From NCBI GenBank assembly GCA_022559845.1, contig CM040124.1, positions 70,455,491 to 70,519,490 of the forward strand: a DNA stretch of 64,000 bases, given 5' to 3'. Positions 43,866 through 56,474 of the stretch are shown piece by piece. The translations under genes were made by a program, and so were the position numbers. The DNA comes from Amorphophallus konjac. Its lineage: Eukaryota > Streptophyta > Magnoliopsida > Alismatales > Araceae. The stretch's first letter is position 1, and each line of letters begins with the position of its first letter. The notes beneath the pieces are model-generated. The model saw nothing but the letters and a program-made list of their open reading frames with translations, made no database searches and was not told the DNA's origin.

Positions 43866-44428
43866 GACTAACAAATACCCCTACAGCCTTTATGCAGTTG
43901 ATGAATAGCATATTCAGGCCATATCTAGATCAATTTGTAGTAGTTTTCATTGATGACATATTGATTTATTCAAAAATCAAAGAAGATCATGAAGAACACT
44001 TAAGGATGGCATTACAAATATTGAGGAATAATCAACTTTACGCCAAGCTTAGCAAGTGCGACTTCTCACTCGAGGAAGTGTCCTTCTTAGGGCATGTGAT
44101 CTCCAAGGATGGGATTTCTGTTGACCCGTCAAAAGTCGAGGCTATGAAGAATTGGGAAAGGCCGACCAATGCAACCGAGATCCGTAGTTTCTTGGGTCTA
44201 GCTGGCTATTACTTGCAATTCATCAAGGACTTCTCCAAGATCGTTGTCCCTCTTACTAGGCTAACCCGCAAGGAGATTCCTCATAGGTGGGGTGAAGAAT
44301 GCGAGAAGAGCTTTCAAGCATTAAAGGATCATCTGACAACCGCCCCGGTCCTGGCATTACCAACTGAAGGGCAGAAATTCGAGATATATATCTCGATGCG
44401 TCTGGCATTGGCCTCGGATGTGTATTAA
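43866..44428 (+). pseudogene. pol: TE-F reverse transcriptase C-terminus
   Basis: Resumes after TE-G with the [11 protein letters not shown] region, then [12 protein letters not shown] (catalytic DD), [11 protein letters not shown] and FLGLAGYY. A one-base deletion before the codon for the RNase H catalytic aspartate throws the frame off near 44393; the true frame reads DASGIGLG. The ORF ends at a stop near 44426. Confidence 0.87.
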
Positions 44429-44918
44429 TGTAACAAGGGAGAGTCATTGCTTACTCTTCCCGACAATTAAAGAAGCATGAAGAGAACTACACAGTGCATG
44501 ACTAGTAGTGTTTGCTTTGAAGATATGGAGACACTATCTCTACAGAGAACCATTTACCGTGTACTCCGATCACAAGAGTCTCAAGTATCTATTATCTCAA
44601 AAGGAATTAAATATGAGACAAAGACGTTGGCTAGAGTATCTCAAGGACTTTGACTTCACAATAGAATACCATCCTGGAAAGGGTAATCCTGTAGCTGATG
44701 CCCTCAGTCGAAAGCCGAGAGCGCTATTGGCCAACTACATGATCCAAGAATGGAAGTTGCTGGAGCAATTCACTAAGCTTAACATAAGCATGGACAAGGA
44801 GAAAAGGTGTATTACTCTATCACACATGAGAATACAACTAGATCTACTCTCCGAGATCAAGGAGCTTCAAGACAATGGCCCGGTGCTGGTAGAAGTTAAA
44901 GACAAGATGGAAGAATGA
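44429..44918 (+). pseudogene. pol: TE-F RNase H
   Basis: [25 protein letters not shown] and VADALSRK are standard Ty3 RNase H landmarks. The frame starts after a stop at the junction with the reverse transcriptase and ends at TGA 44916-44918. Confidence 0.85.
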
Positions 44919-45718
44919 CCTGACTTCAAACTAGCATCAGATGGAAGGTTATTATTCCAAGAAAGTACTTGTGTGCCGGATTGTCCAGAATTGAAGAAAA
45001 TTTTTTTAGAAGAAGCTCACCGATCAAGGTACACGATTCATCCTGGATTGACCAAGATGTACCAGGACTTGAAACGGACCTTTTGGTGGCCTAACATAAA
45101 AAGGGAAGTAGCGAACTTTGTGTCTCGCTATCTCATGTGCCAACAAGTCAAGGCGAAACACCAAAAGCCTGCCGATAAGCTACATCCTCTGGATATTCCT
45201 AAGTGGAATTGGGATGATATCGGCATGGACTTCATCATGGGTCTGTATAAATCTAAAGGAGGACATGATGAAATATGGGTCATCATAGATCGATTGACCA
45301 AGTCAGCTCACTTCCTGCCAATAAAGAGCCGGTGGTTAGTTGATGTTCTTGCTACCTTATACATCACAGAAGTTGTCATACTGCATGGAGTTCCTGTTTC
45401 GATCGTGTCTGACCGAGACCCGCGCTTCACTTCTCATTTCTAGAAGGGTCTACAACATTCGTTGGGGACAAGACTCAACTTTAGTCATCTTTTCATCCTC
45501 AAACGAATGGTCAGACCGAAAGAACAAATCAAGTCATGGAGGACATGCTACGAGCTTGTATTATTGATTTTGGTGGAAGCTGTCATGATCACTTGCCTTT
45601 GGTCGAGTTTGCATATAACAACAGTTACCAGGCAAGAATCCAAATGGCACCTTTCGAGGAATTATACGGAAGGAGTTGCCGATCACCCTTATGCTGGGAT
45701 GAAGTTGGCAAAAAGTAA
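44919..45718 (+). pseudogene. pol: TE-F integrase
   Basis: Zinc finger (H at SRYTIHPG, then LMCQQVK in place of the usual CX2C), then MDFIMGLYKS, VSDRDPRFTSHF and a stop TAG replacing the expected tryptophan codon near 45441. Further frameshifts follow; LPLVEFAYNNSY and LYGRSCRSPLCW appear in a third frame (45536-45718). The core is clear but broken in several places. Confidence 0.84.
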
Positions 45719-46257
45719 CTACTAGACCTGGACATGGTAAGAGACACCACTGAAAAGATTCAACTCATTAGAGAGAGACTCCAAGTGGCTCAGTCTAGAC
45801 AAAAGACTTACGTCGATATTAGAAGAAGAGACCTCGAGTTCCAAGTTGGAGATCACGTCTTTCTTAAAGTTTCCCCAGGATGAGGTATTATAAGATTTGG
45901 TGTTAAGGGCAAGCTTACACCAAGGTATATCGATCCCTTCTAGGTGCTAGAAAGGGTTGGCGAGGTTGCCTATCGGATCGCCTTGCCTCCGCAACTATTC
46001 AAAGTCCACAATGTATTCTATATTTCTATGCTCAAGAAGTATGTTCATGATCCGTCTCATGTCATAGATTATGACAACCTGGTGATACAAAAGGATCTCA
46101 CATATGAACAAAAGCCTTTGAAGATCCTTGATCGCGAGGTTCGTGCACTGAGGAACAGGATGATTCCCATGGTAAAGGTACAATGGAACAAGTGCTCAGA
46201 ATAAGAAGCCACATGGGAGACTGAAGAATCTATGAAGAAAAGATTCCCGAATTTATT
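45719..46257 (+). pseudogene. pol: TE-F integrase tail with chromodomain
   Basis: After broken sequence, 45944 on gives GEVAYRIALPPQLFKVHNVF, then a chromodomain-like ILDREVRALRNRMIPMVKVQW; a stop TAA at 46202-46204 interrupts it and EATWETEE follows. This is the chromodomain variant common in Tekay/Del-type plant chromoviruses; the exact clade is not certain. Confidence 0.8.
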
Positions 46258-46337
46258 CCAAAATTGTAAGTATTTTGCACCCTCCATGTCTATATACAAT
46301 TGAATTTGGGGACCAAATTCTTTTAAGTGGGGGAAGG

Positions 46338-49300
46338 TGTAGCAACCCAGATAAATTATAGGAATGAAAATTTCCTAAATAAATAAATTCCCTGATTTAT
46401 AAGACAGGGGCTGAAATCAAACCCAACACATAAACATCACTATTGGGCTTTAACTCAAATGCAATAAGGCCGTAATCCATAAAATGGGCCTTCAACTATA
46501 GGGCTTATATATATATATATATATAGGCCATGCACGAAGGAGGCCATACGAACCTAACCGAATTAACACATATATGGGCCTTAGCCCATAACCATTGTCA
46601 CATGAGAAGTGATGCATGGAAAAGATTGTTTCATAAACCCAATAGGAGGTTCGATCGTGGAGTAGCCATGCATGAAGATTAGGGTTTTAAGTCTAAATAG
46701 GAAGTTGGCTATGGTTATAGCAATGGAGGGATTAACATGGGAAATATTGAACCCATTAGGATTTGCTTCGTGGGAAGCTAAAAACCACTAGGATACATAA
46801 ACTCAAATCCTATAAATAAGTCCTATTCGACCGATGGAAGCCGTTGTTGCTTCTACTAATACATACGTCAACCTCTGCCTCCCCTTGTCATCGTAAACTG
46901 TTGTTGTCGTGCGAGAAGAAGAGCCTCTGCTGCATCTTCTTCATCTTTCGTTGCAGTTCTTGCTGGTGTGCGCGAAGGAGCTTTGCTTCCTTCTTCTTCC
47001 TGCTGGCCACTCCCTACACACGTGAAGAAGCTATAGTTGCTTCTTCCTGCTACTGCCGTAAAGAAGCTTCATCTTCTTGCTGAAGCGTTTATTGCCGTAG
47101 CGTTGCTGCTGTTGCTGGCTGCTTCTTCCTCTTCCTCCTGCTGCTGTGAATGGAAGGAAGAGCTTCTTCTTCCTCATATTATAGTTCCTGCTACTACGGT
47201 TGCAGTTGTTCTTATTTCTTCTCTTTCGTCGTCTTGATCAACCCAAAAGGTAGGTGTTCTCAAGATACGAAGCCCAACCTGATATTCAAAGTCAATTCAT
47301 GCGTATAGGTCGTAGAATGTTGATTCCATGATTTCTGTTTTAGTTTTATGAAGCTTTACTCAGGTCAAGGGCGCCTATTAAATGAACGCCCGCGTGAGCT
47401 GTCGCCAATTCTTCTGAAATAGCGATAGTAGCCAAGGCATAGTCTAATGAGCAACCCCTTGTCAATCCGCTAATTCTCTAGTGTATTTAATAAATGCCAC
47501 ATGCTTAAAATTAACTATCTATGTAACCTGACGTTAACATTATTGCATGAGCATGTTCATGGAATCCTAATATTTTTATCTATCTATTCATGTCTTTACT
47601 TTCCTGATTATGTGAACTCCAAGTTTATGAACAGTGTTATGTGTCTAAAAACGTACCTGCCCGATGTGCAGCATCAGACAAAGAATGGGCGACAGTCACG
47701 TAGTCGCTAATTAAAGAATGAACGCCCCTATACGATGGTGCTATTTTGTAAAATCCAGTAAATAGAATTTATATTGAAATTCATGAATAAGCGACCCGAA
47801 TCATGACGTCAATTAAAGAATGAACGCCACCATACGCAGACACAATTTACAATTATAAATATTAAAATTCTAGAAAATTCTAGAATTAACGCCCGTATGC
47901 AGTGTCGTTAATTCTTATTGTTTTCTTGGAAAATTCTGTTATAATTAAGATTGAGCGACCCTCCAGAGAGCCGCTATTTCGGGATATAGCGACCTCTGAT
48001 AAGGCGCCAATTCTTCTCTCTAAGTTTTATTGCGCTTCTCAACCCATACCACAGGTTACTTGGCACTCTCATCTCACATCCGTAGATGGGGTCCCTGTTT
48101 TTGATTCTATCGATTACACACTAACTCTCGGTGATATTTGAATCCTCCGTGGGATATTCCTTCCTTCGGACTGGTGATTTCATCATGGTGACCTCCGTAA
48201 GTCTACACTAGCCTTGGATTCCCTCAACACAGCTGAGCAGGTTGTACCCTAAAAACCCATGACACCGTGTCTTGTCACGTCACTCTGAAGAAACGTGATG
48301 CCTTAGCCCTCTTAGAGCGCTGTTCTTGGCCTCTTTGAGAAGTTTGTTCTCTGTGAGTAATTGGCGACACTGACTTGGGTGCCAGAAGGAATTGACGACC
48401 AGTCCTGTGGCGTTATTTCCATGATATAGCGACCTGAGCCTGGGCGCCATTTCATCGAGCCTGTACTGTTCATAGGAATGGGCGACCAAGCATGTGGGCG
48501 CTATTTCTGTAATTGATGGCGACTGAGTGGGCGCCAATTACCCAGTTTAATGATATGCCATGGTTTTTCATACGGTTTATCGGTATGTCCTACTTATTCA
48601 GTTCTGTCCTTGAACTCCTTCGTTCGTGAAATCTACCTTATCTTCCTACAATAGTTATTCCTTTGGAACTCTATATTTGCTATAAACTATAGTAGATGTC
48701 TAAACTATGCTTGACCCAATGCCTGCGCATATAGGGCCCGATCTGGTCCACGGAGGAGCACCCGAAAGTACTTGTGCCCATGGGAGCTATATTGATCACG
48801 GTGTGACATTGCACCGAAGTGCTTGACTTGCTTGATTGTTGACATTCCATGACTCGTACTTGACTTGACATGACACGACTTGCGTGACCCGGAATGGGTA
48901 TTTACTTGCTTGATATTATAATAGCCAATTCACATGATATGACTTGATATATTCACATCCTTGACCATCTTGATACATTTTACATGATTATCTTGAATTA
49001 TTGCTAGTTCATCTCTATTAACTCTTGTTACACTCTCTCTTGTCATTTTCATGCGTACATGCAAAGCTAGACTTGCATTCATGTAACATGTAATTACTTA
49101 AAGTAAGCTTGTACTTGAGATATAATTCCTACTGAGCATTTGCTCACCTAGTGTTTTCACCTATTTTTCAGATAATTCTGATGACGAGAATCAATCGGAT
49201 GGGAATGAGAACGAGTAAAGAGCGTAGAGCGTTCCAACTATCAATACTGTTATCTAGTCGAGTCTTTTTCCTATTTCTTGAGTCGGTCATTGTAATTTTC

Positions 49301-49513
49301 TTTTATTGAGTCAAGATTGGCCTTTAGTACACTTTTCTAAAGAAGAGATTATGTAATAGATTTACCTTAATGGTTATTATAAATAAATTGGATTCGGTTA
49401 TCTTGCAATTTCCGCATCTCTATCTATAAAGTCGAATACCTTATGCTCTGATTGACATGAATGATATAAACTCATCACGCGTACCGGGTTCCTTCCGCGC
49501 TCGGGACGTGACA
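46338..49513 (+). repeat. TE-F 3' LTR
   Basis: Preceded by polypurine AAGTGGGGGAAGG (46325-46337). Starts TGTAGCAACCCAG and ends GGGACGTGACA, 3176 bp. A TATA box TATAAATA lies at 46811-46818. The dyad array is at 47385-48540. ORFs predicted inside it are short and repetitive. Confidence 0.82.
47385..48540 (+). repeat. Dyad unit array in TE-F LTR (GCGACC ... GCGCC)
   Basis: At least ten units have GCGACC followed 15 bp later (start to start) by GCGCC or GCGCT and AATT or ATTT: for example 47955/47970, 47989/48004 and 48429/48444. Other units near 47385, 47690, 47800, 48360, 48480 and 48525 are diverged. The 9-10 nt between half-sites vary. Confidence 0.8.
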
Positions 49514-49988
49514 GATAACCTCCTTTTGGCAGGGGTTTTATGTTAACCATCGGACGAGCATTGAATGCTCTACCCGTTTTGTCTATTGATTCGGCATGAG
49601 AAGGTGATCCGACGTGAGAAGAGGTGAGCAGTGCCGAAGAAGTGACATTTCTCAACTTGCCGCCGGATGACATGCCGGGCTTGCCGTTGGATCATGCCTT
49701 TTCTTCTCTTTTTCTTTGCCGCCGGGTGAGGGCTTTCTGGGGCCGCTAGTTCACTTTTTTTTTCTTTTGTTGTGTATTTGGTATGCTTGCCGTCGGATGA
49801 GGGGTTGAGGGCCTTGGATCCATTTGTTCTCCCTTTTTTTGTGTTGTGCTTTTGGCTGCCGCCAGTTCAAAAGGGGGGAGGCTTTGGCCGCCGGCTCATC
49901 TCTAGTTCCCTTTTTTTCTTTTGTCAATTTTTCTTTGTGTTTTTTTCTATTCTTGTTCTGCCACCAGATAAAAGGGGGAGTGGGCTTT
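49514..49988. repeat. Unassigned repetitive segment between TE-F and TE-H
   Basis: Five or six diverged units of about 60-100 bp each have a GCCGCCGG-like block, a G-rich block and a T-rich block (CCCTTTTTTTCTTTTGT). Two units end in PPT-like AAAAGGGGGAG or AAAAGGGGGGAGG. I do not recognise it; it could be the 3' untranslated end of another element. Confidence 0.5.
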
Positions 49989-52922
49989 TGTAACGACCCG
50001 AGATCCGGATATCGGGAAGACCTGATACCATTCAAATCCTGAACCGCCGGCCACGTGCGGGAGGGCTCGGAAGGGCTAAAAGAATAGCTGTGGTGTACAT
50101 AGAAATAAGAAATAAAGTAGGACAACATATATAATAACAGAAATAAATAACTACAATAGAGTCCAGTCCAACAAAAGTACAGTCTAAGGCAGAAGAACGT
50201 CCCCAACGCCGAGTGAACACTCGGCTCGGTGAGCTGGCGACTAAGAACCTCCGAACAGCACCCTCGAACCCCAAGGAAGAACCGCTGCACCTGAAACACA
50301 GGGGTTAGCCTCCTGTCATTGGCTCAGTAGGGGTCCCACGGAACCCCAGCCGAAAACAACGGCGGCACGGAAATCAGCAACTATAGCAAGAACAACAGTA
50401 ACAACAGGAACATCAACCCGGTGGTCGGTAAAAACCTCGGCACTACAGCTACTCCTACTGTACCAGAAAACACGCCTCGATCTCACCGTCGGAGGACCAC
50501 CAAACAACAAACCACCATAGTCACGCTACTAGGACAACAACCACATAGTCGGGACTCGAAGCTGTCTAGGGGAAAGCCCTCGGTGATGCTCATCGGAACC
50601 CCTAAACCTCAGCATCGAGGAAACACCCAGAACTCCACGCAAAACCATGTCTCGTAGACGGGAAGCAAAACTCGACTCTCGAGAAAACTCACGTCAAATG
50701 AAACTCACGTCAAGTGACAAGAGCACTACCCACCAGAAGCAAGGCCGGATGCGTCCACTGACGACTTAGTCCACAGCCTCAGGTGTCTCGCTGTGACGCC
50801 CCAGGCGGAGACAGAGACACACAGTAACCAGCACCATGAATAAGAACTAGCTGGGGTCTTGCTCGTCAGTGCGGGTCCAACAGCCCCCAACTAAATGTGC
50901 ACACACAGACCAACTGCTCTAGGTTGGGTCCTCTAGCGGGTTTTCCCCCTAGCCGGACTCGGGCTGCAAAGGAAAGGGACCCTACGGTAACCAGCCTAAA
51001 AATCATCTCTCCTGGGTAAGCCGCTCCACCACTCCTGGGTGGGTCAGCACACACGTGCCATAAGAAGGCTACGACTAGTGGGAGGTCACTAAATGTGAAC
51101 ATGGAAATCCACTCATGCACCCATCGCGAGTAACACGGAGTGCCAGGTGGCACGACGCCACCAGACTCTGGACAGCCCACTAGACCTACTAAATCCAACA
51201 GTCCTTGAGTCACGCGACTCGGGGTCAAGACCGTCGTACAGGGACAGCTCCACGCCGTCAATCTAGCCTATCCCTAGGTCTAACACCACGGTAACACGAA
51301 TATCGAGGTAGCTCACAAGCCGCCAGGTGAATCTCTTGTCCAAGGGACACACGAAAATCTCTAGCCCCATGCTGGTTAACTGGCCTCATAGTCCAAGGCC
51401 AAACACACGGCCCACTCGGAAACCACCTTCCGGAGACACCCACGACATGCGGGGAAGACCCACTGCACACATACCGATACACGGTGACTCGATCTAGCGA
51501 GAGCATGAAGCCCAAAACACATGGGGTCACCCGAATTCTCCAAACCCACGGGCACACTAATCAAGGTAACAAGGTACTTCCAGACACCCAAGAACATGGT
51601 CACGGAACCAACGGAGTGTCTAGGACACTCTTGAGGCCAAAGGTCAACCAGTGGGTCACAACCGGGTCAAAGGAGACCAACACGACGCTAAACGGACACA
51701 GCGAACACGAAAAACCGCCTAGCGATCTACCCTTGGACCGTTAGGGAGCCTAGCGGTCTACCGCTGGACCGCTAAGGCCAGCCTAGCGGTCTACCCCTAG
51801 ACCGCTAAGCCCCTGGAACACACGAACCCCTAGCGGTCACTTCTCGGACCGCTAGGCAGGGTGGCGGTCTTTTGCCTGGCAGCTAGGCGATGCCCAGCGG
51901 TCTACCCCTAGACCGCTACCCCACCAACCTCTAATCGACCAAAACAGAAAATGGTCTAACCCTGACTGCTACTACGAGCCTAGTGGTCTACACCTAGACC
52001 GCTAAACCCCACAGGCGGTCTATCGCACGACTGCTAAACCAACTGACATAGGGGGACCCTTGGCGGTCTCCAGAGGACCGCTAAGTGGCCTAGCGGTCTT
52101 TGGAAGGACCGCTAAGGCGTCCCGAGCCAGAAAACGGCGAAAATGACAGGAAACGGCCCATTCCACACCCCGTTCACACCCATGTGAAGGGTAAAACAAG
52201 GGGAAACTAGTCCCCAACCTCTCTAGCACCGACAAGACCCATTTAAACCCCAAAAATGCAATCGAAACGCGAAATCCAGCTCACACCCCAAAATCATGCA
52301 TTTTCCCCAAAACATGAAAATAAACCCGCTCGGCTTGCCACGGCCTACCAAACTCACGGAAAAGGAAATACGCGAGTTGGGGGTCCATCTCCCTACCTCC
52401 ACTGAAGATTTGATGCGCCGAGGACGTCGATCCGCGAAGAAACGCCATTTAAAACCTCGCCGGTTCATGAAGGCACCACCGAGCTTCCACGCACCACCGG
52501 CCCTCGATCCTCAACCAGTTCCTCGTTCCTCACCTCCCACCATCGTCGCCTCGCCCTCGTCCATCTCCGTCGGCCCCCCGGAGAGAAGAGAGGGGGAGAG
52601 GAGAGAACGTGAGAGAGAAGAGAGAGGGAAAGAGTGAGAGAATGAGAGGGGAGAGAGAGAAAGAGGTTTATATAGAAAATCTAGAAATTCTAGAAAATAT
52701 CAAAAATAGAGAAAAATACTCCCCACGATCCTCGAGAAATGCACAACATCGTGGTAACGTCTCGGAGTCAGAGAACATGACGGTTCACGCTACATAGGGT
52801 TCTGAAGGTCCGATAGACAAAAACACACGTAAACTACTAAACTCAACCCGGGACCCACGAAAATGATCCGAAACCCACGGATCCAGATCCAAGAAATATC
52901 TGAAAAACTCGGGGCATTACAG
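49989..52922 (-). repeat. TE-H 3' LTR, minus sense
   Basis: 2934 bp. Plus-strand ends are TGTAACGACCCGAG and CTCGGGGCATTACA, near-perfect inverted repeats. In sense it starts TGTAATGCCCCGAG just after a polypurine tract, so it is a 3' LTR. TATA-like TATATAAA lies at 52674-52667 in sense. The dyad array is at 51720-52115. The rest, including 50316-51700, has no credible ORF. Confidence 0.78.
51720..52115 (-). repeat. 22-bp hairpin units (AGCGGTC-N8-GACCGCT) in TE-H LTR
   Basis: About ten units; clear ones start at 51752, 51785, 51832, 51896, 51982, 52014 and 52092. Each is a 7-bp inverted repeat with 8 nt between, 22 bp in total. The unit at 52062 has 7 nt between. Single changes on one arm are sometimes present. 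Some units extend to 10-bp arms (TAGCGGTCTA/TAGACCGCTA at 51784). Confidence 0.88.
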
Positions 52923-53000
52923 CCCTCCCCCCTTAAAGAAATTTCATCCTCAAAATTCAAGATAGACGTGGGAACACAGGGGAAGAAAGCCCTTACCAAC
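52923..53000 (-). mobile_element. TE-H: end of internal region next to its 3' LTR
   Basis: In sense this encodes LNFEDEISLRGEG and contains CTTTAAGGGGGGAGGGC just before the LTR, the usual 3' end of Tekay/Del-type Ty3 elements. Upstream pol sequence is not recognisable. Confidence 0.65.
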
Positions 53001-54065
53001 TGACAACGTTGTCAGAGCCCCAACACAAAAAACCTCAATTCTCACGAAAGCTCCGATCCGGAGGGACACAGCCAGACTATAATCACGAACAACACCTCGC
53101 TCCGCACGCCGCACACACCGGCCATCAGAGCAGGCATACACCAAAGGACACAGTCTGGCATCACCTCAGTCACAACGAAGGAGTCCTCGTCACGAGAAAT
53201 AGCTATCGATCCATCCTATGGTCGGCAGACAAATCACACATCAACTTCACAACTAGCTGACTGGTCGCACACCCTTCTTAAGGGAACAACCAATATAGAT
53301 CCTCCACCAGCTCACACAACCATCTCAACAAACCGCAACCAGAACTTCGGCTCAGCGCCAAGGGTCACCTTACACCTGGCAAGCTGAAAGCCAGATATAT
53401 CACTGGGCCAACCCTGCCAGAAGATAAATTTCGACAAAGCCCAGATCCCATTCGGAAAAGCACATCACTGAAACGACCACCAAAGGTCCCACCAATACAC
53501 GGCTCTCACCGTTCACGATGCATAACCAACAACATCTTCTGTCTGTGAAAAGACCATCCACCGGTCGCCAGATACACGTCAACGGGAAACCTTCGCCGAC
53601 CCAAGGGTGACGGTCTACCCAGTGGCTACCCACCTCATGAAAGATTCTTCTGAGATGAAAGAGTCCCCGTGGCTCTTCAGAACGGAGGACCGAAAGCTCT
53701 GTCGGCAAAAGATCCCGGTCACCTGGCACGGGTACGGCTTCCCGCCCAGATGGGCCCCTTAGTGGCCGAATGATCACCCAGCTCAGGCGGGACTATCCCT
53801 GGTGTTATCCCACCCTCCAAGGAGCTTTGAGCACAAGCCAGACCGAGCCATCAACACTTATCATAGTGCCGAGAGCCATGTCAGCGAAAAACCCGTGTGA
53901 TCAAACCAAAGTCATCGGAAGTTCCGAGAATGGCCGTACGTCGGCCTGAAAGCTTTAACAAGGCGTCTCTTCGAGGTTTCAAGGAGCATTGGCGAGATAA
54001 ATGTTCACGGTGACCCCCAAAATCATCCCTGGACTCATCGGCTAACTCGCGACGTGCGAAGAGTT
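53001..54065. other. Unassigned segment between TE-H and the TE-I LTR
   Basis: About 1.07 kb with no recognisable domain in any frame. A 125-codon minus-strand ORF (53400-53777) has no familiar motif and is not supported. It could be untranslated TE-H sequence, the U3 start of the TE-I LTR, or both; the boundary is not visible because the second TE-I LTR lies outside the window. Confidence 0.4.
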
Positions 54066-54072
54066 TTAACAC

Positions 54073-54195
54073 GGCGCGCCCTAAACCGGCGTGCCCCCAT
54101 CTGGCGCCCCTTATTCCGGCGCGCGAAGAACCTTCCACCCGACGCCCTCCTATTTCAGCGCGCAAAGGATGGAGCTCCCTTTCCCGGCGCGCCAT
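54073..54195 (+). repeat. 15-bp phased GGCGCGCC-type sites in TE-I LTR
   Basis: GGCGCGCC, GGCGTGCC, GGCGCCCC and GGCGCGCG start at 54073, 54088, 54103 and 54118, exactly 15 bp apart. Weaker sites follow near 54141 and 54157, and GGCGCGCC again at 54186. A second group at 55935, 55951, 55966 and 55981 has 15-16 bp steps. Confidence 0.85.
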
Positions 54196-54230
54196 TCTCC
54201 ACGTCGGGTTAAAGACTTCGAATCTGCTCC

Positions 54231-54238
54231 TATATATA
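54231..54238 (+). promoter_or_regulatory. TE-I TATA box
   Basis: TATATATA in CTCC...GGTAG context, 45 bp after the last nearby dyad site. Transcription would start about 30 bp on. Confidence 0.55.
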
Positions 54239-56474
54239 GGTAGCCGTTCGATTGATAAAGAGATATTTTGGAAATAGAAGAAGAGGGGGCTTTTGGAGAA
54301 GAAAAAAAAGAAGAGAAAAGGAGAAAAATCGATAGGAAAGATAGAGGTCTGAGAGCCAATCGTCCAGGGGGAGAGAAAGGGTTTCTTGCAAGTGAAGCAG
54401 GGTTCCCCTGAGTGCCCATTGCCACCGTCTTCCCTCCTCTGCCTGAAGCCCTCCAGAGCCGGAGAAGAAGAAGGCATCCCGATACTCTGTTCTGGGAACA
54501 GGTAGGCGCCTGCGTTTCCGTTGATTCTCGGCCTTGCTTTCTCTCTGTTGAATGTAAGCGAGAGGGAGAGGGATGGCGATGATATGAGCCAACCACTCCC
54601 CCCTTCTCTGCATCCTTTTTTTATTTTTTATCTGCTCTTCTGTGAACTCTCTTGCGAGTAGAATGGTGGCCGTGTCGCGATGCCGGCACCGAACTCGCGA
54701 TATGTGGGTGGTTTCCCCCCGTCAATGGAATGATAGCATGTGTATATGAATGCACCAATGGGTTGAATGTTTAACGTCTTGTCTTCCTTCTCCATTACGT
54801 TTTCATTCGATAGGTGTATATATCTATTAGGGTCTTCCCGTATACGACTTCGAGATCCCAGTTTTTCCAGATTCCGAACGCGCCCTGGCATGCCATGGGC
54901 TACATGGATAACCCCTCCCTGGGTCCTCCGCGCCTGTGCCTGTGCATACGTTTCTAACCATTTTTATACGAAATCTGACCTTCGCCTCCCCTCCTCTTTG
55001 CATTTCTCCATTGTTCAGAGGAGGCCGGTGACGTTTCTGGGATAGTCAAGTCCGCTTTGCGACTATTGCATTCCAGTCATTTGTGGGTATGCGTGTGTAG
55101 GCAAACTTTTCTAATTGCATATCGATCGCCTCTTTCCATGACTGTTGTTGCATTCTATTCTATGAATGGCAACCTGGTCTCGTGAGCATTAACATCTTAG
55201 CCCTCCACCCAGGGAGGGGGGTATCTCCCATCGTTCCATAGAGCTGCTAATTGGCCAAGGGAACTCCACTCTCGAGTGATGGATGTTTCTCATGAGTCAC
55301 GAAGCTGACAACAACAGGGGGCTCCAGCCCAACAATCTCAAACCCACAGCCCTTTGGTACCCTGTGGTGACCAAGGGGTAAATGCTCCTAGCAGGCTAGT
55401 CCTCGGAGCCTCTTTCCCTAAGGGTCTCTCTCTCTAGCATGTGCAGTGTGTGCTGTAGGTCGCACACCCCTTGTAGGCCAGTCCTCGGGGTGTTGCTTCT
55501 GTCACGAGCTGCCTCGGTCCTCTGCTTCCACCCACAGAGCTTTGGTGCCCCTCGTAGGCCAGTCCTCGGGGTATCCTATCCGTTGGGAATTTGCTGGCTG
55601 TCACCATGCAGACTGGCAATTTAGGGGCTTACTCCACAAGTGAGTATGACCCCGTTCCTCTCCTACAACCTTTCAGGTTCAGGGGAGATGCTGCCCAATT
55701 TTTGGGAGGTTTTAGACGATCAAGTCGTCTCTGCGGACCGGCCATAATAAAAATATTCATTCTGAATCACGGACCCTAGTGCTCAAGTATGGACCTCGCA
55801 CTAGCTCATCACTTCATTCTGGAAGGTTTCTGGACTTTAATTAAACAAGCAATCGGCCCAACTAACTTCAAAACTCTCAACAGAATCTTAGTGAACTTAA
55901 ATGGTTTCAAAATTCATCAAAAATAAGCTAAAATAGCGCGGTCCTAATCCGGCGCGCCATAATACGGAGCGGTACCCCCCCGCGCCGGATTAACGATAGT
56001 CTCATATCTTATTTTTTTTCTTTGGCTTGTTGCCGGCGTGCCCTAAACCGGCGCGCCCCAAGGCCATCACGTCGGATTAACTTTGCCATGGCCGCGCCGG
56101 ATTAAACACTTTCACATACGTTTGGTCGCACCGGGGAAACCTACCCCTACGTGTGGCCGCGCCGGTTTTGAACCCTTGTGCTGTTTTAATCACTCACTCG
56201 CCTCCGGAGTGATCCTTGTCTCCCGTGGTCGGAGTTAACAAACCCTAATTAGTGATAAACTGAATAAGGGAAGGGCTGTTCGAGTCCGAATCGTCTTGTT
56301 ATCATACTTTCACTACCATGTCCGTCAGCACTTCGCTTTCGTTATCATGCTTGTGTTACCATTCTCGTTCCCCTTGGCGGAGATTAATAAATGTGATTGA
56401 TCACTGTTTGTTTTCATAACTCTATTGCCATGCTTAGCACAGTTATGAACATCATGCATGCATGCTTGCATAGA

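Larger units (their letters stand above)
33600..49513 (+). mobile_element. TE-F: decayed Ty3 chromovirus, 5' truncated, split by TE-G
   Basis: Holds the end of protease and the start of reverse transcriptase (33600-34364), then after TE-G the rest of reverse transcriptase, RNase H, integrase and chromodomain (43866-46257), a polypurine tract and a 3' LTR (46338-49513). Gene order is Ty3. The 5' part is missing: TE-C 5' LTR sequence abuts at 33600. Many stops and frameshifts show it is old. Confidence 0.85.

Noticed and set aside
46844..47237. Cysteine- and serine-rich ORFs that look like small secreted proteins
   Set aside because: They lie in the TE-F LTR just after its TATA box, in CTT/CTG-rich leader sequence, with no conserved domain.
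53400..53777. 125-codon minus-strand ORF beside TE-H
   Set aside because: No recognisable Ty3 motif; could be chance. Left as unassigned sequence.
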